A stretch of 8,354 nucleotides of DNA from Gammaproteobacteria bacterium. GTDB lineage: Bacteria > Pseudomonadota > Gammaproteobacteria > UBA9339. Below the pieces are notes generated by a model. That model ran no database searches. It was not told the origin of the DNA and was given only the letters and a program-made list of their open reading frames with translations. A program made the translations under genes and the position numbers. The stretch is taken from the NCBI GenBank assembly GCA_018814965.1, contig JAHIYS010000130.1, forward strand, positions 1-8,354. The letters are read 5' to 3'. Position 1 is the first letter of the stretch, and the number at the start of each line of letters is the position of its first letter. Below are positions 1 to 5,636 of this stretch, piece by piece.

Positions 1-1
1 A

Positions 2-358
2 AAACTTTGGCGATATTTGGTAAGACAATTTACCAATAAAAATAATTTAATAGGTAAAAAATTAACTTATAGCGACCTGGTTAAAGGCTGGCTCAAAGAA
101 GAAGCGAAAAAGAAACAACCCAGCTACAAAACAAAAATCGGCAAACAGTTTAAGTATAATATTTTTATCAGAGACTTCTTTGCCAATGAAAAAGAAAAAA
201 CTTTAAGCAATGCAATCAGAGCATGGAAAAAAGTAAAAAGCTTTAACCAATATACTTATCCTTTTTATAAATCCATAACCAATAAAGACTATAAACCATC
301 ATTTCTTGAGCCAAAACCAAACAAAAAACTCACCCATAAAAACAGGAGCCACATATGA
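2..358 (+). CDS. DUF6434 / SAP-type protein, C-terminal part (5' partial)
   Basis: The reading frame is open from the first bases of the window (codons from base 2), so the true start probably lies upstream. A TTG at 17 exists but has no ribosome binding site and would begin inside the conserved domain. The visible part matches my memory of the DUF6434 family, often joined to an N-terminal SAP domain: a block starting RQFTNKNN, then LTYSDLVKGWLKEE, then GKQFKYNIFIRDFFANEKEK and AIRAWKK. The SAP domain would lie outside the window. The last ~40 residues are Lys/Asn/Pro-rich, low in complexity, and look like a tail beyond the domain. The stop codon overlaps the start of the flavodoxin gene (ATGA), so the two are very likely co-transcribed and translationally coupled. 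The biochemical role is unknown; SAP domains bind nucleic acid, so such a role is possible but not shown. Confidence 0.72.
   Translation, partial: KLWRYLVRQFTNKNNLIGKKLTYSDLVKGWLKEEAKKKQPSYKTKIGKQFKYNIFIRDFFANEKEKTLSNAIRAWKKVKSFNQYTYPFYKSITNKDYKPSFLEPKPNKKLTHKNRSHI
344..348 (+). promoter_or_regulatory. Ribosome binding site of the flavodoxin gene
   Basis: AGGAG lies six bases before the ATG at 355, inside the 3' end of the preceding gene. It fixes the start of the flavodoxin and means the ATGA overlap need not be the only way ribosomes enter. Confidence 0.75.
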
Positions 359-831
359 AAACTTTAATAGTTTACTATTCAAAAACAGGCAATACAAAAA
401 TTGTCGCCGAGATCCTGGCACAAAATTTAAAGGCCGATACTGAAGAATTAACTGAATCCAAACCAAAAAGCGGCATCATCAGCATGCTTATAGCTGGCAA
501 AGATGCAATGCTCAAAAAAAGCGCTCCCATCAATGATCTAAAACATCAGCTAAACGATTATGATTTAGTAATTATTGGAACCCCTATCTGGGCCTGGACC
601 ATGTCTAACCCGATTAGAGCTTTTATTGAAAAAAACAAACAAAATCTAAAAAAAGTTGCTTTTTTTGCCACAATGGGTGGCTGTGGCGATAAACACGCTT
701 TTTCCCACATGGGAAAACTATCTGGTCTGACCCCAATCGCAACCAGTTCATTTATCGATAGTAAAATAAAAAAAGGGGATCTTAAAACTGAACTATTGAA
801 TTTTGTTGATGCTATTAAGAAAAATAACTAA
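355..831 (+). CDS. Flavodoxin-like FMN protein
   Basis: This 158-residue protein has a flavodoxin fold. The N-terminal strand LIVYYS leads into the FMN phosphate loop SKTGNT (residues 9-14). The second FMN loop is GTPIWAW (75-81), whose aromatic residues would stack on the isoalloxazine ring, and a third loop, TMGGCG (106-111), follows the fourth strand. Length is normal for a short-chain flavodoxin. The GTPIW type is typical of the flavodoxin-like oxidoreductases of the NAD(P)H-quinone/flavodoxin_4-5 kind rather than of the classical electron carriers FldA/FldB, so the partner and substrate cannot be named. No signal peptide is seen, so it is cytoplasmic. It follows the DUF6434 gene with a 4-base overlap and converges on rubrerythrin, another redox protein on the opposite strand. 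Identification as a flavodoxin-family protein is firm; the exact reaction is not. Confidence 0.88.
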   Translation: MKTLIVYYSKTGNTKIVAEILAQNLKADTEELTESKPKSGIISMLIAGKDAMLKKSAPINDLKHQLNDYDLVIIGTPIWAWTMSNPIRAFIEKNKQNLKKVAFFATMGGCGDKHAFSHMGKLSGLTPIATSSFIDSKIKKGDLKTELLNFVDAIKKNN

Positions 832-842
832 AAAAAACAAAA

Positions 843-870
843 GGCGGCATAGCTGTTTAGCTGTGCCGCC
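843..870 (-). terminator. Intrinsic terminator between convergent genes
   Basis: A 12-base stem (GGCGGCATAGCT with AGCTGTGCCGCC, one T-G pair) closes a GTTT loop. On the minus strand it is followed at once by a run of T's (complement of the A-rich 828-842), the classic form for ending the rubrerythrin transcript. It starts 11 bases after the flavodoxin stop and could also end that transcript, but the plus side (TCGACTTTAC) lacks a clean T-run, so the plus-strand role is weaker. Confidence 0.82.
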
Positions 871-954
871 TCGACTTTACTTAATTGGTTAGCATTGACA
901 GATCGAATCCGCACCACCCTAAATTGAAGGAAGCACTTATCATCCGCAATATTT

Positions 955-1527
955 TTACCAGTTCTCTGCTAATATTTCAAAATGAGCCTGTGGGTGATCA
1001 CATGCTGGACAATCCTCTGGAGCTTCCTCTCCCTCATGAAGATAGCCACAATTTTGACAACGCCAAACAACAACCTTATCCTTTTTAAAGACTTTTCCTG
1101 CAGCAATATTATCTGCCAATGCTAAAAACCTTCTTTCATGCTGCTTTTCAGCAACAGCTATTGCCATAAATATATCAGCTATCTCGTCAAAACCTTCCTC
1201 ACGAGCTATCTTTGCAAAATCAGGATACATCTCTTTATACTCATGGTTTTCACCACTTGCAGCATTTCTTAAATTCTCTTCGGTTGATAATATTTGTCCT
1301 GCTGGAAAAGATCCACTAATCTCTACTTCACCGCCCTCAAGCAGCTTAAATAACCGTTTAGCATGCTCTTTTTCTTGACTAGCTGTCTCTTCAAATATTT
1401 TAGATATCTGAACATACCCCTCTTTTTTAGCTTTGGCAGCTGCATAGGTATAACGGTTACGTGCTTGGGATTCCCCTGCAAAAGCGGTCAGTATATTTTT
1501 TTCTGTTTTTGAACCTTTAATTGTCAT
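955..1527 (-). CDS. rbr: Rubrerythrin
   Basis: This 190-residue non-haem di-iron protein reduces hydrogen peroxide to water in the cytoplasm, taking electrons through a rubredoxin-like iron centre. The N-terminal ferritin-like four-helix domain (about 1-145) carries the expected di-iron ligands: E19 in GES, E52 and H55 in EKEH, E93 and E96 in GENHE, E127 and H130 in EKQH. The C-terminal rubredoxin domain (about 150-190) has two CxxC pairs, C157/C160 and C173/C176, twelve residues apart. Every key residue is present and length is normal for the classical two-domain form. The start is supported by AGGTGA (1533-1538, reverse strand). It stands alone, with a terminator at 843-870. The electron donor is unknown; the flavodoxin opposite is a conceivable partner but nothing in the sequence proves it. 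The family is most common in anaerobes and microaerophiles. Confidence 0.97.
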   Translation of the reverse strand: MTIKGSKTEKNILTAFAGESQARNRYTYAAAKAKKEGYVQISKIFEETASQEKEHAKRLFKLLEGGEVEISGSFPAGQILSTEENLRNAASGENHEYKEMYPDFAKIAREEGFDEIADIFMAIAVAEKQHERRFLALADNIAAGKVFKKDKVVVWRCQNCGYLHEGEEAPEDCPACDHPQAHFEILAENW

Positions 1528-1532
1528 TAAAT

Positions 1533-1538
1533 CACCTT
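1533..1538 (-). promoter_or_regulatory. Ribosome binding site of rubrerythrin
   Basis: On the reverse strand AGGTGA lies five bases before the ATG at 1527. It confirms the annotated start; no other ATG is close by. A convincing promoter could not be picked in the AT-rich 1540-1690. Confidence 0.7.
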
Positions 1539-1691
1539 TTTATAGTTAATCCCCAAAATTTCAACCCAAATAATAACGAATCTAGCCTTTTAAAGCTATA
1601 CTTAAAATCAGAATCCAATGAATCATTAATAGGCTCACTAAATCAAAAAATTTCTACATTACCGCTTTGGCTAATTTATTGAATTTTTTGG

Positions 1692-1711
1692 ATACCGGCT
1701 TTCGCCGGTAT
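1692..1711. repeat. Perfect GC-rich palindrome (REP-like)
   Basis: ATACCGGC and GCCGGTAT form a perfect 8-base stem around a TTTC loop, in the context GGATACCGGC...GGTATGACA. This is the form of a small dispersed extragenic palindrome; the element at 7561-7588 has the mirrored flanks (GTCGTCCCGCGG...GGGATCC). Its right half is also the first unit of the tandem array that follows. Confidence 0.75.
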
Positions 1712-1809
1712 GACAAGAAGGGGGTTTCATAGGTGCAGCAAAAATAAGGACTTTTGCCGACACGACAAAAATGATGACTTTCATTAGTATGACAAAAAAG
1801 TAGATTTTG
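1704..1809. repeat. Imperfect tandem repeat, ~27-base period, four units
   Basis: Units start at 1704 (25 bases), 1729, 1756 and 1783 (27 bases each). A loose consensus is GCCGRTAYGACAAAAA followed by a G-rich patch and ACTTTC/T; unit 3 begins GCCGACACGACAAAAATG and unit 4 ATTAGTATGACAAAAAAG. Unit 2 is the most diverged. The first unit begins with the right half of the palindrome at 1692-1711, so the array may have grown from half a REP-like palindrome plus its flank. Confidence 0.6.
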
Positions 1810-1874
1810 GCAGGCTCTTTAATCCTCTAAACGATATAATTTCTTATTTACACAAAGAGGTTTTAGCAGCATCC

Positions 1875-1955
1875 ATTGAGATTGCTTCGCCTTCGGCTCG
1901 CAATGACATACATAGATGTTAGCACAGCAATCATCCCTCAAAGCGTCATTGCTGT
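1875..1955. repeat. Dispersed GCAATGAC/GTCATTGC-type repeat
   Basis: ATTGC (1881-1885) and GCAAT (1900-1904) bracket an inner GCC-TTC-GGC hairpin (1889-1897). GCAATGAC (1900-1907) recurs inverted as GTCATTGC (1945-1952). The pattern, a GATTGCTTCGC start and a CTCGCAATGAC end, is a very common intergenic repeat in many bacterial genomes; read in one frame it gives the CHCEPKAKQS-like string known from spurious protein predictions. No gene is claimed here. Confidence 0.65.
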
Positions 1956-2080
1956 AAGAGTCACATAATTCGTTGCCAAGATGTATTGCCTTAAAAAGCA
2001 TTGAGTAAATATATTTGTTTTAAAGTTCTTGGTTCAGGTTTAATAACAATTTCTTAGCCTTAATTTTTTTAACATTAACG

Positions 2081-2095
2081 AGCTTCGAAGAAGCT
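2081..2095. repeat. Small perfect hairpin
   Basis: AGCTTC (2081-2086) and GAAGCT (2090-2095) pair around GAA. It lies directly beside the left border of the large inverted repeat at 2096 and may belong to it. No T-run follows on either strand close enough to call it a terminator. Confidence 0.4.
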
Positions 2096-2312
2096 AAATA
2101 TACTAGCCCAGTCTAAGTCGCACGCAGTTTGTGCGGTGCAGGGCTGGTATAATTGAAATTGAATTAAAAGCTCATAGAGCGAAATAGACTGCTGAGAAAA
2201 AATCCAAAACTAAAGAATCTTATTTCGCTCTACGAGCTTAAATTCATCTATGTTCATCACCCAGCCCCGCGCCTCGCACACAACGCGAGGCTTAGTCTGG
2301 GCTGTTATATTT
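2096..2312. repeat. Large nested inverted repeat (MITE-like or structured element)
   Basis: The left arm (2096-2186) and the reverse complement of the right arm (2221-2312) align along their whole ~91 bases around a 34-base centre. Best-matched blocks are TAGAGCGAAATA (2175-2186 against 2221-2232, perfect), AAGCTC next to it, and AGCCCAG-CTAAG near the outer edge with one mismatch. Each arm also folds by itself. Left: TACTAGCCC (2101-2109) with GGGCTGGTA (2141-2149), and inside it CGCAC with GTGCG around a 7-base loop. Right: CAGCCC (2262-2267) with GGGCTG (2299-2304), and inside it GCCTCGC with GCGAGGC, again around a 7-base loop. The inner stems differ in sequence yet both pair. No open frame is present. 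It may be a non-autonomous mobile element or a structured RNA; the sequence alone cannot decide. Confidence 0.7.
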
Positions 2313-2352
2313 ATCCCTTCGGGAAAAATGCCTATTAAAATAGTGGATTTTC

Positions 2353-2404
2353 GCCGATACAACAAAAATGGGACTTTAGCCAACAAAACAAAAAGACTAG
2401 CTTC
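2353..2404. repeat. Second block of the ~27-base tandem repeat, two units
   Basis: Units at 2353-2378 (begins GCCGATACAACAAAAATG) and 2379-2404 (begins GCCAACAAAACAAAAAGA) match the units at 1704-1809 in the same orientation, at a 26-base spacing. They lie about 540 bases from the first block, on the other side of the nested inverted repeat. Confidence 0.55.
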
Positions 2405-2465
2405 AGACTCATAAGATAATATTAATAGCTACATATAATTATATACGAGAAATATTAAGATAAGA

Positions 2466-3362
2466 TTAATTAATTGGTCTAGGCACAGTAAGATGTTCTT
2501 TTGCAATTTTGCTAACCTGCCCCCAATTAACCTTTATATTAAGACGTTTAGTGGCGCGGGAAACTAGATCTAAAACCGGCTTAACATCATCACCCATCGT
2601 AATCCTCTGCTCAAACAACGGCATATGCGCCTCTAAATACAGTTTTTTTCCCAACCAACCTGTTTTATAAGGTTTATTTATAATAACCACTTTTGTACCA
2701 ATAGTTACCAAATGATAAAGCTGCTCAATATCCTTCTCATAAAGACGGATACACCCTGCAGTACTCCTTCTCCCGACACCTGCTGGTATGTTAGTACCAT
2801 GAATTAAAAACTTCCTCAACGACAAGCGTAAAGCGTATTTACCCAATGGATTATCGGGACCTGGAGGAAAAATACGATCAATCTTATCCCCAATTGATTT
2901 TCTAAAATTATAAATTGAATCAGGCACGATCCATGTTGGATTTTTCTTCTTCTCTACTATCGTCATCCTGCCAAGCGGTGTTTCCCAATCCTCTTTGCCA
3001 ATTCCAACTGGGAAAATATAAACTTTATTTCCTTTTTGTGGTCGATAATAAAGACGCATCTCAGCCAAATTAATCACCATGGTGTCTTTTTGTAATTCCG
3101 AAGGTAGAATATATTGCGTAGGGACAATCAAAACGGTGTTGACTGGAGTATCATCAGGATCAACGCCGGGATTTGCTTCAAATATCTCGTAATAACCAAC
3201 ATCAAAGCGCATCGCAACATCAGAAAAATCCTCTTCATTCCTTACCTGAGCAACCTTAACCTCACCCACAAGAGCATCGCTACCCTTGGGCAAATTAAAA
3301 GTTAGTCCATAACCAACAGTTGACCAAATCAAAATAAAAATTAAAACTAAAAGTCTACCCAT
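2466..3362 (-). CDS. L,D-transpeptidase (YkuD/ErfK family)
   Basis: The protein is a periplasmic enzyme of the YkuD family, which makes 3-3 crosslinks in peptidoglycan or attaches proteins to it through an active-site cysteine. The start chosen is the ATG at 3362 (298 residues), placed just after GAGG; a frame extension to a TTG at 3371 has no ribosome binding site. With this start residues 1-19 are a clean signal peptide (MGRLLVLIFILIWSTV, then GYG). Residues ~40-90 look like a LysM-type region ending in ANPGVDP and TVLIVP. The catalytic YkuD domain runs from ~95 to 235 with the HGTN...STAGCIRL motif; His188, Ser200, Gly203, Cys204 and Arg206 are all in place. A C-terminal ~60-residue tail follows, as in the ErfK/YbiS/YcfS type. 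Length is normal. It may be transcribed with asnS or from its own start in the 129-base gap. Crosslinking and lipoprotein-attaching members cannot be told apart here. Confidence 0.93.
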   Translation of the reverse strand: MGRLLVLIFILIWSTVGYGLTFNLPKGSDALVGEVKVAQVRNEEDFSDVAMRFDVGYYEIFEANPGVDPDDTPVNTVLIVPTQYILPSELQKDTMVINLAEMRLYYRPQKGNKVYIFPVGIGKEDWETPLGRMTIVEKKKNPTWIVPDSIYNFRKSIGDKIDRIFPPGPDNPLGKYALRLSLRKFLIHGTNIPAGVGRRSTAGCIRLYEKDIEQLYHLVTIGTKVVIINKPYKTGWLGKKLYLEAHMPLFEQRITMGDDVKPVLDLVSRATKRLNIKVNWGQVSKIAKEHLTVPRPIN

Positions 3363-3365
3363 ATA

Positions 3366-3370
3366 CCTCA
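3366..3370 (-). promoter_or_regulatory. Ribosome binding site deciding the L,D-transpeptidase start
   Basis: On the reverse strand TGAGG lies three bases before the ATG at 3362. The alternative TTG start at 3371 overlaps this site and has no purine-rich sequence before it, so the ATG is preferred. The spacing is short but usable. Confidence 0.55.
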
Positions 3371-3394
3371 AGTCTATTTATGTAAAAAATAATT

Positions 3395-3410
3395 AATCTA
3401 AAATTAGATT
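3395..3410 (-). terminator. Weak hairpin with T-rich tract in the asnS / L,D-transpeptidase gap
   Basis: AATCTAA and TTAGATT form a 7-base, A/T-rich stem with almost no loop; on the minus strand AATTATTTTTT follows. It could be a weak terminator after asnS or part of the promoter of the L,D-transpeptidase. The low GC content makes it doubtful. Confidence 0.3.
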
Positions 3411-3491
3411 ACAAATCAAAAGTGCAGGCTTAACAAAACAATATATAAACCAAAATCTGGCAACATTTAATTAGATTTTCAAATACTTGCT

Positions 3492-4907
3492 TTAATACTC
3501 AGCATGTCGCGATACCCTAGGAAATGGGATTGTATCACGAATATTTTGGATCCCCGTGACATACATAATCATTCTCTCTAATCCCAAACCATAACCAGAA
3601 TGAGGTACGCTACCATAACGACGCAAGTCTAAATACCACTTATAAATCTCTTTATTCAATCCCAGCTCATCCATGCGCGCGCAGATAACGTCATAACGTT
3701 CCTCGCGTTGACTGCCTCCGATAATCTCACCTATTCCAGGAACTAAAACATCCATGGCGGCAACGGTTTTACCATCATCATTCATCCGCATATAAAAACT
3801 TTTTATCTCTTTAGGATAATTCATTAAAACAACTGGGCCATGAATTAATTCTTCAGTTAAGTAACGCTCATGTTCAGATTGCAAATCCAAACCCCACCCA
3901 ACAGGAAATTCAAATTTTTTCTTAGCTTTCTTTAAATGCTCTACTGCCTCAGTATATTCCATACGAACAAATTCACTATTTACTATTTTTTTCAAACGAT
4001 TTATACAATCTTTATCAATCCTTTCGGCAAAAAATTGCATATCATCTTTACGCTCATCAAGCACCGCTTTAGCTAAATAACGGATCATATCAGCAGCCAA
4101 ACTAGCATTATCATTAAGATCTGCAAAAGCAATCTCTGGCTCAACCATCCAAAATTCTGCAAGATGTAGACTAGTATTTGAGTTTTCAGCACGGAAGGTT
4201 GGACCAAATGTATATACCTTAGTTAGAGCCTCACAATATGCCTCAAGATTCAACTGGCCAGATACAGTCAAAAAGGTTTCTCGCGCAAAAAACTCTTTGC
4301 CAAAATCAATTTTTCCATCTGGTTTTAAAGGAATTTTCTCTAGATCCAAAGAAGTAACCCGAAGCATTTGCCCAGCTCCCTCGCAATCACTAGAAGTAAT
4401 AATCGGGGTATGGATCCAATAAAAACCACGCTCATGAAAAAACCTATGAATAGCCATCGAAAGACAATGCCTAACCCGAGTAACAGCTCCAATAACATTA
4501 GTCCGTGGCCTTAGGTGCGCATATTCGCGCAGATATTCAAGAGTATGATATTTAGGAGAGATGGGGTAAGTATCAGGATCCTCAACCCAACCTGTAACTT
4601 CAATAGTTTCCGCTTGCAGCTCTACATCTTGGCCTTGGGCCGGAGATTGAATTAATTTTCCAATAACATTAATAGCACATCCCGTGGTCAATTTTAAAAT
4701 CTCATCTTTATAATTTGCGAGTGTACTAGCAGCTACTACTTGTATTGGCTTAAATCCAGAACCATCACTTAAAGCAATAAACGACACTCCTGCCTTAGAA
4801 TCACGCCGGGTACGTACCCAGCCACAAACCGTAACTATAGAATCAAGCGCAACCTTACCCGCAAGTAAATCTGCTGTCATATAAATCTGTTTCGCATGTT
4901 TTTGCAT
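3492..4907 (-). CDS. asnS: Asparaginyl-tRNA synthetase
   Basis: This cytoplasmic class IIb enzyme charges tRNA-Asn with asparagine, using ATP. With the ATG at 4907 it has 471 residues, close to the usual ~465. The N-terminal OB-fold anticodon domain (about 15-110) contains CGWVRTRRDSK and FIALSDGSG. The catalytic domain follows: TSSDCEGAG (~171-179), the TVSGQLNLE block (~214-222), motif 2 FRAENSNTSLHLAEF (~238-252), GEIIGGSQRE (~393-402), and motif 3 GLGLERMIMYVTG (~440-452) running to RDTIPFPR. The asparagine-specific features (AENSNTSLHLAEFWMVEPE) distinguish it from AspRS. The frame could start at a GTG two codons upstream, but GAGGTG (4911-4916) is the ribosome binding site of the ATG and that GTG lies inside it. 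It follows hda after only 24 bases, so it is read as the third gene of a DUF2066-hda-asnS operon. Confidence 0.98.
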   Translation of the reverse strand: MQKHAKQIYMTADLLAGKVALDSIVTVCGWVRTRRDSKAGVSFIALSDGSGFKPIQVVAASTLANYKDEILKLTTGCAINVIGKLIQSPAQGQDVELQAETIEVTGWVEDPDTYPISPKYHTLEYLREYAHLRPRTNVIGAVTRVRHCLSMAIHRFFHERGFYWIHTPIITSSDCEGAGQMLRVTSLDLEKIPLKPDGKIDFGKEFFARETFLTVSGQLNLEAYCEALTKVYTFGPTFRAENSNTSLHLAEFWMVEPEIAFADLNDNASLAADMIRYLAKAVLDERKDDMQFFAERIDKDCINRLKKIVNSEFVRMEYTEAVEHLKKAKKKFEFPVGWGLDLQSEHERYLTEELIHGPVVLMNYPKEIKSFYMRMNDDGKTVAAMDVLVPGIGEIIGGSQREERYDVICARMDELGLNKEIYKWYLDLRRYGSVPHSGYGLGLERMIMYVTGIQNIRDTIPFPRVSRHAEY

Positions 4908-4910
4908 ATC

Positions 4911-4916
4911 CACCTC
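4911..4916 (-). promoter_or_regulatory. Ribosome binding site deciding the asnS start
   Basis: GAGGTG on the reverse strand; its GAGG core stands five bases before the ATG at 4907. The frame-consistent GTG at 4913 is part of this motif, so it is unlikely to be the start. Confidence 0.7.
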
Positions 4917-4931
4917 ATTTTCGTATGAAAA

Positions 4932-5636
4932 TTAATTGTCCTGATCTAAAACATCTTTAATAAAAGGTATCGTCAATTTTCTTTGCGCTGCAAGAGCGGC
5001 CTTATCCAACTTTTCAAGCACTGCAAATAAATTCTTGGAATCACGCTTATAATGATTCAATAAAAAATGTGCTGCTATATCAGGTAATTCAAGACCACGT
5101 AATTTGGCGCGCAATTTTAACCCAGAAACCTTTTCCTCATCACTTAAAGCTTGTAATGAAAAAATTAAACCGCCCATCATCCGCGATTTTAAATCTAAAA
5201 GTTTCAGCAACAACAGGGGTGGCGCTACATTAGCAGTAATAACTACTCTTTTATTACACGCTATCATTTTATTAAAACAATGGAAAATCTTCTCCTCCCA
5301 CTCTGAATTACCCGCAATCAAATTAAGATCATCAATACAAAGCAAATCAAGCATCTCTAAATCATCAAGCATTTTTAAGCTAAACTGCTCTATGTCTTCA
5401 AGCGGCAAATAAGCAGCAGATAAATCATGCTCGCCAAATGATTGACACAATGCACTAAGCAGATGGCTTTTACCCGCACCATCATTTCCCCAAAAATAAA
5501 CAAAACTAGATGTAGTATTAGCATATAAATCGCCTAAAACCTTAACTAATTGCACATTACTACCAACAAAAAAATTGGCGAAACTTGCAGTATCTTTAAG
5601 ACAAAGGTCTAATGCTATCTGCTTGAGATTTTTCAT
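4932..5636 (-). CDS. hda: DnaA inactivator Hda
   Basis: Hda is a DnaA-related AAA+ protein that, bound to the DNA-loaded sliding clamp, stimulates ATP hydrolysis by DnaA and so prevents re-initiation (RIDA). The 234 residues match the family's usual length. Near the N-terminus QIALDL (6-11) sits where E. coli Hda has its clamp-binding motif QLSLPL, which supports the start at 5636. Walker A is GNDGAGKS (50-57) with the standard lysine; the E. coli protein has arginine at that place (GAGRS, from memory). Walker B is LLCIDD (98-103). KSRMMGG corresponds to the arginine-containing box near residue 150, and the C-terminal helices end in AQRKLTIPFIKDVL, very close to E. coli. No DNA-binding domain IV of DnaA is present. 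It overlaps the DUF2066 gene by 41 bases and precedes asnS by 24, so translation is probably coupled. Its start has only a weak ribosome site. Confidence 0.95.
   Translation of the reverse strand: MKNLKQIALDLCLKDTASFANFFVGSNVQLVKVLGDLYANTTSSFVYFWGNDGAGKSHLLSALCQSFGEHDLSAAYLPLEDIEQFSLKMLDDLEMLDLLCIDDLNLIAGNSEWEEKIFHCFNKMIACNKRVVITANVAPPLLLLKLLDLKSRMMGGLIFSLQALSDEEKVSGLKLRAKLRGLELPDIAAHFLLNHYKRDSKNLFAVLEKLDKAALAAQRKLTIPFIKDVLDQDN

Larger units (their letters stand above)
1528..2465. other. Gene-free repeat-rich intergenic region
   Basis: About 940 bases between the rubrerythrin start and the L,D-transpeptidase stop contain no credible gene. The stretch nearest rubrerythrin (1540-1680) is plain AT-rich upstream sequence. 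The rest is made of repeats listed separately: a palindrome at 1692-1711, a 27-base-period array at 1704-1809 and again at 2353-2404, a GCAATGAC-type element at 1875-1955, a small hairpin at 2081-2095 and a large nested inverted repeat at 2096-2312. A short open frame at 1819-2001 (minus) is read through the GCAATGAC element and is not believed to be a gene. Confidence 0.8.

Noticed and set aside
1704..1809. CRISPR array
   Set aside because: The 27-base units are contiguous, with no spacers between them, and they diverge from one another.
1819..2001. 60-residue open frame on the minus strand
   Set aside because: It is read through the GCAATGAC dispersed repeat, has no convincing ribosome site and no protein-like composition apart from the well-known spurious motif.
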